Origin: an uncultured Fibrobacter sp.
Lineage (GTDB): Bacteria > Fibrobacterota > Fibrobacteria > Fibrobacterales > Fibrobacteraceae
Assembly (NCBI GenBank): GCA_934691725.1
Contig: CAKUTF010000003.1
Coordinates: 68,623-132,622 of the forward strand
DNA: 64,000 bases
Reading direction: 5' to 3'
Positions 43,722-51,376 of this stretch are shown here, in pieces. The number at the start of each line of letters is the position of its first letter. Position 1 is the first letter of the stretch. The notes under the pieces are model-generated. The model did not search any database. It was not told the DNA's origin and worked only from the letters and a program-made list of their open reading frames with translations. Position numbers and translations under genes: made by a program.

Positions 43722-46700
43722 ATGAAAAAACATTTGATCTTCCTTGCTTTGCTTTTGCTTGTTCTCGCCGGCTGTTCCCGCGAGTCCGACATCCGGGTGA
43801 ACGGCTCCTTGCGGAACAACCATTCCGTCGTATTTGCCTTTACCGAGCGTCCCGACAGTGTCGAAAGCTTTGTGGATTCCATCGCCGCTTTGGATTCCGT
43901 CTATACCTTTGACACTCTCACGGTGACGGTTCACGATTCCGTGTATCTGATGGGATTTCTCAAGTACAACGCGAATAAGGTTTTGCGCTATGCCTGGAAG
44001 ATGGGCGATAGGGATACGCTTTTGAGCGGGGCAAACGGCGGGCTTTTTTCGTATGCGTATGATTCCGTGGGTATCTATTCGCCGCTTTTCATTGCGGTCG
44101 ATGGGGCGAACGCTCGGGACACGGCGGGACGCGGGCAGTTTATCCGGGTAATCGATACGCCGCCGGACGTTTCTGTCGCGGAAGATACGCTCTGGGTTCG
44201 CGGTGAGCGCGATGCGGACGTTTCGTTCTTTGCGACGGATTCGTTCGGAAAAATCGACAGCGCGTTTCTCGTTTTGCTTTCCGGGAAAAATGCCGCTCTA
44301 GAAACCGTCAAGGCGTCTCCCGCCGGGGATTCGGGAACCTTTACGGCGACGGTCAAGTTTAAAAACGCAAAGCCCCATCTGGATGCCAACAATGAAATTC
44401 GCTATGTCTATGGGGCGAAGGATGAGGATGGAAACGTTTCGACGGATACCGCGGTTCTGCATTTCAACAAGATTCCGACGGTCAAGCTTTTGCAGCCGGA
44501 TTCCGCTAGCAGGCAAAGCATTTACGTGTCACGCTTTGCGTTCTACTATGCCGGTTCCGACGAGGACAACCCGACGGATCTGCGCTATTCGATTCGCGTG
44601 GGAAAAAGCCCGGACAATTCGGGAACTGCGCCTGTTTTGACCGATGCGAACCTTGTGGCGTCAAATGTCAAGGAAAAAAGCTGGGAAGCGATTACCGATT
44701 CCGTCTGGAACATGGACAAGAACTTGAAGGGACGGCTCTATTGGCAGGTTTCCGTGACGGACGGCCTGGATACGGCGACATCGCCGACGTGGAATTTCTT
44801 CTTCGGCGACTTGAATGCGACGACGGGAACGCTCTACGGCTATGCGAAGTTCCAGGGGCGCACGGCGCACAACGGCATCCAGATTGTGATGGAAAATCTG
44901 GAAAACCAAAATTATACGTTTTCGCGGACGAACGAAAAAGGTTATTTCAGCGTGAAAGTCGATCCGGGAATGTACCGGATTTATGCCCGCGATACGACGG
45001 GACTCGGTTACAAACGCATGATTCTCGACAGCCAGTATGTGGAAATGGGCGATGAAAGGCTTGTCGCGACGATGCTCCTCCAGGATACGATGGCTCCGAA
45101 AATCCGCATCGACAGTTACGATACGCTTGTCTCATCCCGGAGCGTCCGCTTTGCGGGAAGCCTTTCGGACTCGGGTTCGCAAATCGCGAAGGCTGTCGCC
45201 TGGTTCGATGGCAAGGAAGTTTCTCTCTCCGTGCTCAAGGTGAATGAATGGGGAATGAACTTTAACGACCTGACAGACGGCAAGCACGATTTCCGCTTTG
45301 TGGTTCTCGACAGCGCAAAAAATGTATCGGATACGGCAAAAATCTCGTTCCGCGTCAAGGCTTCGTCGATTGACTTGAAAGTCAATGGCCAGGCGACTTC
45401 GATGATTTCGGAAGACGGGAGTTTCCTCTTCGAAGCGTTTGTCGGGAACGTGTTGCCCTTGCCGGATTCCGTTTCGTGGATTTGTACGATTGGAAATGCG
45501 CAATTCAAGGTCTTGCCGTCACCGGTAGGAGCCGATAGCGTTGCCAGGGTAACCCTCTCCGCCGCGGATGTAAAAAATAGCGGTGCGGTTCCCGGAAACC
45601 TTTACACGATGCAGGCTTCTGTCCTGAAAGGAACCGTCGTGGATAGCGTCCGGTTTGGATTTCTGGGTGAAAATCCGAACGTGTACTTCTTAACGCCGAA
45701 GCGCGACACTGCGGTTTCCTTGAACGATCCGCTGTTCTTTAGCGTCGAAGCGTTCCCGGGGGCAGATGCAACGGTTCAATCGATTGGCTGGAATTGTGAC
45801 GGGACGCTTTCGGACGGTTTTGCTTGTCCGGCGGCAAAGGCCGATTCCGTAACGCTCGCCTGGAAAACGGTCGGGGAAAAGAAAGTCCGCGTTACGCTTA
45901 TCGATTCCGAGGGAAGAACATCAAAGGACTCGATGACGGTGCGTGTCGTTTCGGATCCGCCAAGCGTTTCCATCAAGGCCGATGTCGATACGGTTCGCCA
46001 GAAGATCAATGCGAACCTGAAGTTCCAGGTTTCGGCTTCCGACAAGTTCGGGACGGTGAATTCCCTAGAATGGGGCTGCGGAACGAATGCGGCGAAAATT
46101 TCCTTTGATTCTTCGGCAAGCATCCAGCCGGGAAAGAGCGTTTCCGCAGAGATAAAAGTCACGCTCCCGAAAGAGGAGACGAACGCTTACAAGTGCGTTG
46201 TTCGGGCAACGGACGATGACGGCGAACAGGGCTTCGATACGCTGTATTTCCGGGCTGTTTTGGACAGGCCTTCCATAACGCTTTTTACGTCGAGCGCCGA
46301 TGTGAAAATCAAGTCCAAGGTTCGCTTTGCCGGTTCGGCGGTCGATACGCTCGGAACGATTGTCGGCTACGAAATGTATTGCGGAACAAGTGCGAAAAAT
46401 CCGTCGTGGATTCCGATTTCAAAGCCCGATACGACTTTGACGATGCCGTCTTCGGCGTGCAAGTGGTACTGCGTGATGCGCGTGACGGATGACGACAACT
46501 TGACCGCGATGGATACGGCGATTTACAATGTCCTTCTGGATCCTCCGACGGTGAGGGTCAGCGAAGATACGCTGACGGTGAGCATCAAGGACACGGTCAC
46601 GCTCGATGCGATTGCAAACGATAAGCTGGGTTCGATTGTCCTGTATGAATGGAGCTGCGGAAATTCCGGTGTGGCGGGAAACCGCTTTGTCTCTTCGATG

Positions 46701-49013
46701 ACGACGCCTCGCTATATGGCGATCATGCCTTCTTCGCCGGTGAACGGTTACCAGTGCATTATCCGGGTGACGGACGATGACGGCAACACGGCGAACGATA
46801 CGACAAAAATTTCGGTTCTTCTGGATCCGCCGACGGTCAAGGTCGCTCAAAAATCGATTACGGCGCGCCCGGGATTCCCTGTGCACCTGAACGCGACCGC
46901 TTCCGACTGGCTCGGCTACATCGTGAAGCGCGAGTGGAGCTGTGGCGGTCCGTCCGAAATTGCGAACAACTGGAAGAAGGTTTCCGATTACGATACGACA
47001 TGGACTACGTCCAAGAATCCTTCGGCTTTGTACTATTGCGTGGCGCGGGCGACGGATGACGACGGCAATACGGCGGAAGATACGGTTCGCATCTCGTTTA
47101 CGACGGAAATCCCCGTTATCTCTGTCGATCATGATTTGGTCTATATCCTTGCGGGAACTTCAACCGATTTGACGGCGCATGTGAACAAGGCCTGGCAGGG
47201 CATCAAGCGTTACACGTGGACTTGCGGCGCAAAGAATTCGTCCGCACTTTCGGATACGTCTTCGAAGAACGATCATCATGTCTGGTGGGGCGTCGATTCG
47301 GACTATTCTTCGTCGGATTTCTATTTCTGGGATACTGATGCGAAAGGAAAGGCGGACAGTACGGTCAGCAAGCTTTCCAAGTCGAACGATGAATTCCTGT
47401 GCATCGTCTTTGCCGAAGAGACCGGGACAAATTTTGTCGCAACCGATACGACGGTGATTCGCCGGATGACGTCGCTCCCAGTGGGCGTTATCACGATGCC
47501 CGATACGGCTTACCTGTGGAGCCTGGATTCTTCTGTCTCGGATATTTCCAAATACTGGTATATGCCCGAGTACGGCGGAAGCGATTCGAAGCTCGGCACC
47601 TTAGGCGACAGAAAGGCGCAGGCCTTTTACTGGAATTTCAGCAATGTGAGCACCGATTACTGGTATGAAGGAAATTCGGATGGAACGCTCGACACGAACA
47701 TCGCGGAATTCAACACGGCGTTTCTCCGGCAGTCCGCGGAAGGTTCGATGACGGTCCAGCTGAGCTACTACGATTCTTCCAAGGTCGGCATGGACCAGAA
47801 CTTTGTCGATAGGCATCGGGCGGAAACGGTTTCCAAGACGGTTTATTTCCGCAAGGCGTGGAACAACATTTCAAGCGCGAAGGATTCGATTCTAGAAAAG
47901 AGCACGGACGAAAACGGTCCCGCAATTGCCTACTGCAAGGATCGTCTGGTCGTTGCCTATGTGAAGGAAGACGGCTCGGTCGCGACGAAATATCGGAATG
48001 GAACGGGAGCTTCCTGGACGGCGTTTGGAAACCCGAACATTTCGAATGTCAAGGCCCAGACTCTCTACATGGCTTGCGACGGAAACGACAATCTCTACCT
48101 TTCCTTCATCGGTTCTTCGGACGCAAAGGGACATGTCTATAAGTCCGTCGGTTCGACCGGAGCGTGGACGGAACTCGGTTCGGGACTGGGAACGGAACTT
48201 TCGATGTTCAAGCTCCGGATCAATCCCAAGACGAACAGTCCCTCGGTGGCGTGGATCGGGACGGTCAGCGGCCAAGCGAATGTCGCCCGCATCCAGGACT
48301 ATTCCTCTTCGTGGGGGAGCGCCTTCAATCCGCTCTATTCCTCCGGTTGGCAGAATCGCGAAATCGATATGGCGTTTGACGATTCCGGAAACCGACTGGT
48401 CGTTGTGACGGGCTACGCTTCGGAAGATTATCAAATCTACTACTACTATATTCCGAGCGGACAGACGAGGACTTCGAGCCGGGGCAATTACAAGATTGCC
48501 ATCAATGCGGAATCCATCCAGGCGTTCTATGCAAACGGTTACTACTATGTGGGCTTCCGCAGCCGCGATGATGACGGTCTCCCGCGCCTCGCCCGTGCTT
48601 CGGCTAGCTCCGTCTCTTCCGGCTCTTCGAACAAGACGTTCTCGACAAGTGGTACGGAATTCGAAGCGTTCGGACATCGCTGCTTCAACACGTTCTTCAC
48701 GGTCGATGGAAACGGAAACCCCATCCTCGCCATCGATGACGCCTACTTTGCGAGAAATTCGCATGTCCACGTCTATCGCTACACGAACCGCTGGCTCGAA
48801 CTGGGCGAAAACGAACTGCCCTATTTCAAGAATCTCTTTGCCGCAGCGAACTCCTACTATGTCCGTGGCTTCCGTCCGCAGCTGGTCGTGTCGCCAAGCG
48901 GAAAGATTTTCCTTTCGATGCGTGCGCAGGAGACCGCTTCTAGCGCGGGGTCAAATCTTCCGGGGACGAAGAACGGTCCGCTGGTCATGGAATTCCTGGG
49001 GGACAACTGGTGA
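43722..49013 (+). CDS. Giant repeat lipoprotein with Ig/PKD-like repeats and propeller-like C-terminus
   Basis: 1763 residues. Lipoprotein signal ending LVLAGC. Residues about 25-370 are Ig-like strands. At about 365-450 there is a carboxypeptidase-regulatory-like domain (TLYGYAKFQGRTAHNG...). From about 740 to 1120 come four tandem repeats of 92-96 residues, each with LGxIVxYEWxCG and ending Y-x-C-x-VRATDDDG-x-TAxDT; the TDDD motifs fall near residues 829, 921, 1017 and 1110. The last ~380 residues have repeated strand blocks (YMACDGNDNLYLSFIGSS, MAFDDSGNRLVVVTG) like a beta-propeller. Probably an adhesin or large surface scaffold. No enzyme residues are seen. The stop overlaps the next gene (TGATG). 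Confidence 0.8.
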   Translation: MKKHLIFLALLLLVLAGCSRESDIRVNGSLRNNHSVVFAFTERPDSVESFVDSIAALDSVYTFDTLTVTVHDSVYLMGFLKYNANKVLRYAWKMGDRDTLLSGANGGLFSYAYDSVGIYSPLFIAVDGANARDTAGRGQFIRVIDTPPDVSVAEDTLWVRGERDADVSFFATDSFGKIDSAFLVLLSGKNAALETVKASPAGDSGTFTATVKFKNAKPHLDANNEIRYVYGAKDEDGNVSTDTAVLHFNKIPTVKLLQPDSASRQSIYVSRFAFYYAGSDEDNPTDLRYSIRVGKSPDNSGTAPVLTDANLVASNVKEKSWEAITDSVWNMDKNLKGRLYWQVSVTDGLDTATSPTWNFFFGDLNATTGTLYGYAKFQGRTAHNGIQIVMENLENQNYTFSRTNEKGYFSVKVDPGMYRIYARDTTGLGYKRMILDSQYVEMGDERLVATMLLQDTMAPKIRIDSYDTLVSSRSVRFAGSLSDSGSQIAKAVAWFDGKEVSLSVLKVNEWGMNFNDLTDGKHDFRFVVLDSAKNVSDTAKISFRVKASSIDLKVNGQATSMISEDGSFLFEAFVGNVLPLPDSVSWICTIGNAQFKVLPSPVGADSVARVTLSAADVKNSGAVPGNLYTMQASVLKGTVVDSVRFGFLGENPNVYFLTPKRDTAVSLNDPLFFSVEAFPGADATVQSIGWNCDGTLSDGFACPAAKADSVTLAWKTVGEKKVRVTLIDSEGRTSKDSMTVRVVSDPPSVSIKADVDTVRQKINANLKFQVSASDKFGTVNSLEWGCGTNAAKISFDSSASIQPGKSVSAEIKVTLPKEETNAYKCVVRATDDDGEQGFDTLYFRAVLDRPSITLFTSSADVKIKSKVRFAGSAVDTLGTIVGYEMYCGTSAKNPSWIPISKPDTTLTMPSSACKWYCVMRVTDDDNLTAMDTAIYNVLLDPPTVRVSEDTLTVSIKDTVTLDAIANDKLGSIVLYEWSCGNSGVAGNRFVSSMTTPRYMAIMPSSPVNGYQCIIRVTDDDGNTANDTTKISVLLDPPTVKVAQKSITARPGFPVHLNATASDWLGYIVKREWSCGGPSEIANNWKKVSDYDTTWTTSKNPSALYYCVARATDDDGNTAEDTVRISFTTEIPVISVDHDLVYILAGTSTDLTAHVNKAWQGIKRYTWTCGAKNSSALSDTSSKNDHHVWWGVDSDYSSSDFYFWDTDAKGKADSTVSKLSKSNDEFLCIVFAEETGTNFVATDTTVIRRMTSLPVGVITMPDTAYLWSLDSSVSDISKYWYMPEYGGSDSKLGTLGDRKAQAFYWNFSNVSTDYWYEGNSDGTLDTNIAEFNTAFLRQSAEGSMTVQLSYYDSSKVGMDQNFVDRHRAETVSKTVYFRKAWNNISSAKDSILEKSTDENGPAIAYCKDRLVVAYVKEDGSVATKYRNGTGASWTAFGNPNISNVKAQTLYMACDGNDNLYLSFIGSSDAKGHVYKSVGSTGAWTELGSGLGTELSMFKLRINPKTNSPSVAWIGTVSGQANVARIQDYSSSWGSAFNPLYSSGWQNREIDMAFDDSGNRLVVVTGYASEDYQIYYYYIPSGQTRTSSRGNYKIAINAESIQAFYANGYYYVGFRSRDDDGLPRLARASASSVSSGSSNKTFSTSGTEFEAFGHRCFNTFFTVDGNGNPILAIDDAYFARNSHVHVYRYTNRWLELGENELPYFKNLFAAANSYYVRGFRPQLVVSPSGKIFLSMRAQETASSAGSNLPGTKNGPLVMEFLGDNW

Positions 49014-49438
49014 TGAAAATCGAAGTGGCGGCGATTTGCGATGCGGCGACCGATCAGAGCGGAAAGCTCAACATGCTCGGCGTGTTCGACTACATCGAAG
49101 CGGAACTTCCCATCGTCATCCCGAGATGCTCTGTCGTCTTTCGGGTGCGCTATACCCGGTCGGAAGTTTCTCCGCATGACCTGGAAGTGACCATTACGAA
49201 TATGCTCGACGAAAAGGAGCTGATTCCGCCGATTCGAAGCTCGGTGAATTTTCTCCCGATTCCTGAAAGTATGGATTCGGCAGCGGTCAACCTGATTTTG
49301 AACATGAACCGGATGCGCGTGATGGACGGTGGAAAGTACCAGCTCCGTTTGCGGATTGACGAAGTTCTTCTCGAAGCGACGCTTCCGATTTACGTCCACG
49401 ACTTGACGCCGCAGGAACCGAACCCGCTAGCGAGCTGA
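49013..49438 (+). CDS. DUF6941-like small protein
   Basis: 141 residues from ATG 49013 (a GTG three bases earlier is possible). No signal peptide. The pattern EVAAICDAATDQSGKLNMLGVFDYI, then VVFRVRYTRSE and LRIDEVLLEATLPIYV is that of a small beta-rich family found scattered in bacteria (DUF6941) with no known function. It is translationally coupled to the giant lipoprotein gene, though apparently cytoplasmic. Its end overlaps the convergent phosphopantetheinyl transferase gene by 12 bases. Confidence 0.7.
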   Translation: MKIEVAAICDAATDQSGKLNMLGVFDYIEAELPIVIPRCSVVFRVRYTRSEVSPHDLEVTITNMLDEKELIPPIRSSVNFLPIPESMDSAAVNLILNMNRMRVMDGGKYQLRLRIDEVLLEATLPIYVHDLTPQEPNPLAS

Positions 49439-49978
49439 ATCAATTCGCCTGGCGGCAATTGCGCAGACAAAAGGTTCGGGAAGCGGAAGCGGAAAGTCGC
49501 AGAGAATCGTTTCGCCGATTTTTTCGGGAATCACGCTTTGCGGAAGAACGTCTTCGAAGAAGGATCCGCCGGTGCACTTGAAAAGCGCTTCCTTGCGGCA
49601 CCACAGACGGTAAAATTCGGCGATGGCGATTTCCGAAGAAAGCTCGCTTTGAAGGAGAACTTCCTTTTCCTCGCTCGAAAAGAAACGCTCCGCGATTCGG
49701 AGAGTTCTCGGTCGGAGCTTTTCCGTATCGACGCCGACCCGAAGCGAAAACGAGTAGGCGAGAACGCAGACGCCCTTGCTGTGGGTCCAGTTCGCGTCGA
49801 AGCCGCAGTTTGGAAATTCGGGCCTTCCGTTCGGTGCCATCGAAATGTCCGATTCGGAAAGTTCCATGCCCGAAGCTTCGGACAGCTCGGAAAGAATCGC
49901 CTTGCGGTGGTCTTTGAGCGGCACGAGACACCAGAAAACGGATCCAAGCGGCGTTTTCAATTCTTCATGCTTTGCCAT
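49427..49978 (-). CDS. 4'-phosphopantetheinyl transferase (Sfp-type)
   Basis: 183 residues, shorter than typical Sfp (~220). It transfers phosphopantetheine from CoA to carrier proteins. Mg ligands D84 and E86 lie in VGVDTEKLRP. The second motif FYRLWCRKEALFK has W126, K129 and E130. The PNGRPEF segment near 49-55 binds the CoA diphosphate. It may serve fatty-acid ACP or a secondary-metabolite carrier; no synthase is in the window. It ends overlapping the DUF6941-like gene and is divergent from the lipoprotein at 50007. Confidence 0.88.
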   Translation of the reverse strand: MAKHEELKTPLGSVFWCLVPLKDHRKAILSELSEASGMELSESDISMAPNGRPEFPNCGFDANWTHSKGVCVLAYSFSLRVGVDTEKLRPRTLRIAERFFSSEEKEVLLQSELSSEIAIAEFYRLWCRKEALFKCTGGSFFEDVLPQSVIPEKIGETILCDFPLPLPEPFVCAIAARRIDSAR

Positions 49979-50006
49979 TTTGCCAGAATATAAATTTTCT
50001 AGTTTG

Positions 50007-50489
50007 ATGCCTATGCGATTGCTGGTGTTTTTGGTTGCCCTGTTTCTTGCTTCCTGCGGGGGCGTGAATAACGGCTGGCTTGCCGACGGCGGCGGCTACA
50101 TGAAGCTTTCCATCGGCGGAATCGAGTATCGGCTGGATATTGCGCCCGATGACGGCGATGTCCGCTTGCGTGCAAACAAGCATTTTGTCAGGTTTCTAGG
50201 AAAGGACGGGAAGGGAACGCAGTTGCAGATTCTGGTGAACAAACCCGTACTCGGGAAAAATTCCCCCCAGACAAATCCGAACTATACGTTTCTCGTGGTA
50301 GAAGGCAGCACTCCGGCACGGCTTGTCGATGCCGATTCGAGCGTCGCCGTTTTCGACCAGAAGGATTCTTCGCTGTGGAGCGCGGATCTGCATCTGGTTT
50401 TTAACCATTGCGGAATCGAGGAATGCGACACGTCGCGGGTCCTTGTGACCGGAAGGATGCGCTATTGGGTGAATCCGGACGATTATTGA
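50007..50489 (+). CDS. Small lipoprotein of unknown function
   Basis: 160 residues from ATG 50007 (or 50013). Lipoprotein signal ending LFLASC. The mature protein is beta-rich with two cysteines near the end (HCGIEEC). No family recognised. It is 52 bases before the tRNA-Val gene; no terminator was seen between them. Confidence 0.65.
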   Translation: MPMRLLVFLVALFLASCGGVNNGWLADGGGYMKLSIGGIEYRLDIAPDDGDVRLRANKHFVRFLGKDGKGTQLQILVNKPVLGKNSPQTNPNYTFLVVEGSTPARLVDADSSVAVFDQKDSSLWSADLHLVFNHCGIEECDTSRVLVTGRMRYWVNPDDY

Positions 50490-50499
50490 GGAAAATCCC

Positions 50500-50528
50500 T
50501 TGACAGAATTCGAAAAAGTTTTTACTAT
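50500..50528 (+). promoter_or_regulatory. Sigma-70-type promoter of tRNA-Val
   Basis: TTGACA at 50500-50505, a 17-base spacer and TACTAT at 50523-50528. The tRNA starts 13 bases later. This is the clearest promoter in the window. Confidence 0.85.
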
Positions 50529-50541
50529 TGGGAAACCCTAC

Positions 50542-50615
50542 GGACGATTAGCTCAGCTGGTTAGAGTATTACCTTGACATGGTAGGGGTCACTGGTTCGA
50601 GTCCAGTATCGTCCA
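50542..50615 (+). tRNA. tRNA-Val (anticodon GAC)
   Basis: A full cloverleaf can be drawn: acceptor GGACGAT / ATCGTCC with discriminator A, D-arm from GCTCAGCTGGTTAGAGT, anticodon stem TTACC / GGTAG with loop TTGACAT, and T-arm ACTGG-TTCGAGT-CCAGT. The anticodon GAC reads GUC and GUU valine codons. The 3' CCA is not encoded (CGA follows), so it must be added by the CCA enzyme. Confidence 0.96.
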
Positions 50616-50616
50616 C

Positions 50617-50647
50617 GAAAAGCTCCGTTAAACGCGGGGCTTTTTTG
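50617..50647 (+). terminator. Rho-independent terminator of tRNA-Val
   Basis: Stem AAAAGCTCCG / CGGGGCTTTT with one wobble pair, followed by a T-run, directly after the tRNA. Confidence 0.85.
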
Positions 50648-50721
50648 TTATTTAGGTGAAACCCGAAAAGAGAACCGTTTCTGCCAAATCTGCGCATAAA
50701 AATTTTATAAAGTGACAAATT

Positions 50722-50750
50722 TTGTCTATTTATAAATCTATCTTTATAAT
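50722..50750 (+). promoter_or_regulatory. Sigma-70-type promoter before the unknown gene at 50766
   Basis: TTGTCT at 50722-50727, 17-base spacer, TATAAT at 50745-50750. The ATG is 15 bases further on, so the leader is very short. Confidence 0.7.
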
Positions 50751-50765
50751 AACCATAGGAGCGTT

Positions 50766-51338
50766 ATGGATTACGAAGCTTGCTTTGAAAAAATTTCCAA
50801 AATACAGCTCAGGACAAAGAATGAAGAAAAGTTTCAGGGAAGACGCTTAATTCATCGACGCTGGAAAGAGCAAAATGCGGCGTTTGTCTGGAGCAAGGAA
50901 AATGTCCAGAAACTCTTGGCGATGAACGAAGCCTTGATGGAGCTTTCCCATAGAGGCCTCGAAGCGTTTGAAAGGGTCTATTGGGATTTAAAGCGGATGC
51001 TCGATTCCGGAAAAAAGGATTATGTTGATTTTGACGTTGACCTCTCGTTTTCGTATGAAGGGGACTGGCCGGATTCCGAGTATTTCACGGGAGATTCTTT
51101 GCAGGATGAGACGATAGGCTTTTGTCTGAGTGATGGAAATCCTTCGCTGTCGAATGAAAAGGAAATGCTGTTTGACATGAACTGGAATATTACTGGAGCC
51201 TTTAGAGATAGACCGGAATTTGCCGGTCAACATATCAGCTATCTGATGTACAAATTTTTCGGGGGAAATTACAGTTTCCAGGACGCTTTGAAGATGGATC
51301 CGGATGACTTTTGCTATTTCATTAAAATATCGCTCTAA
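50766..51338 (+). CDS. Hypothetical acidic protein upstream of recC
   Basis: 190 residues, no signal peptide or membrane segment, acidic overall with a basic N-terminal patch (RRLIHRRWK near 26-34). The middle (about 52-85) looks helical and the rest mixed. I recognise no family. It has its own good promoter and a GGAG ribosome site, and ends 38 bases before recC with no terminator between, so read-through into recBCD transcription is possible. A functional link to RecBCD is only positional. Confidence 0.7.
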   Translation: MDYEACFEKISKIQLRTKNEEKFQGRRLIHRRWKEQNAAFVWSKENVQKLLAMNEALMELSHRGLEAFERVYWDLKRMLDSGKKDYVDFDVDLSFSYEGDWPDSEYFTGDSLQDETIGFCLSDGNPSLSNEKEMLFDMNWNITGAFRDRPEFAGQHISYLMYKFFGGNYSFQDALKMDPDDFCYFIKISL

Positions 51339-51376
51339 ACGATAATTTATATCGATTTTGATTCCCGGGAGATTTT

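Noticed and set aside
50541..50660. tRNA-Val as an integration site for an island containing the unknown gene and recBCD
   Set aside because: No repeat of the tRNA 3' end and no integrase were seen, and recBCD is a housekeeping cluster.
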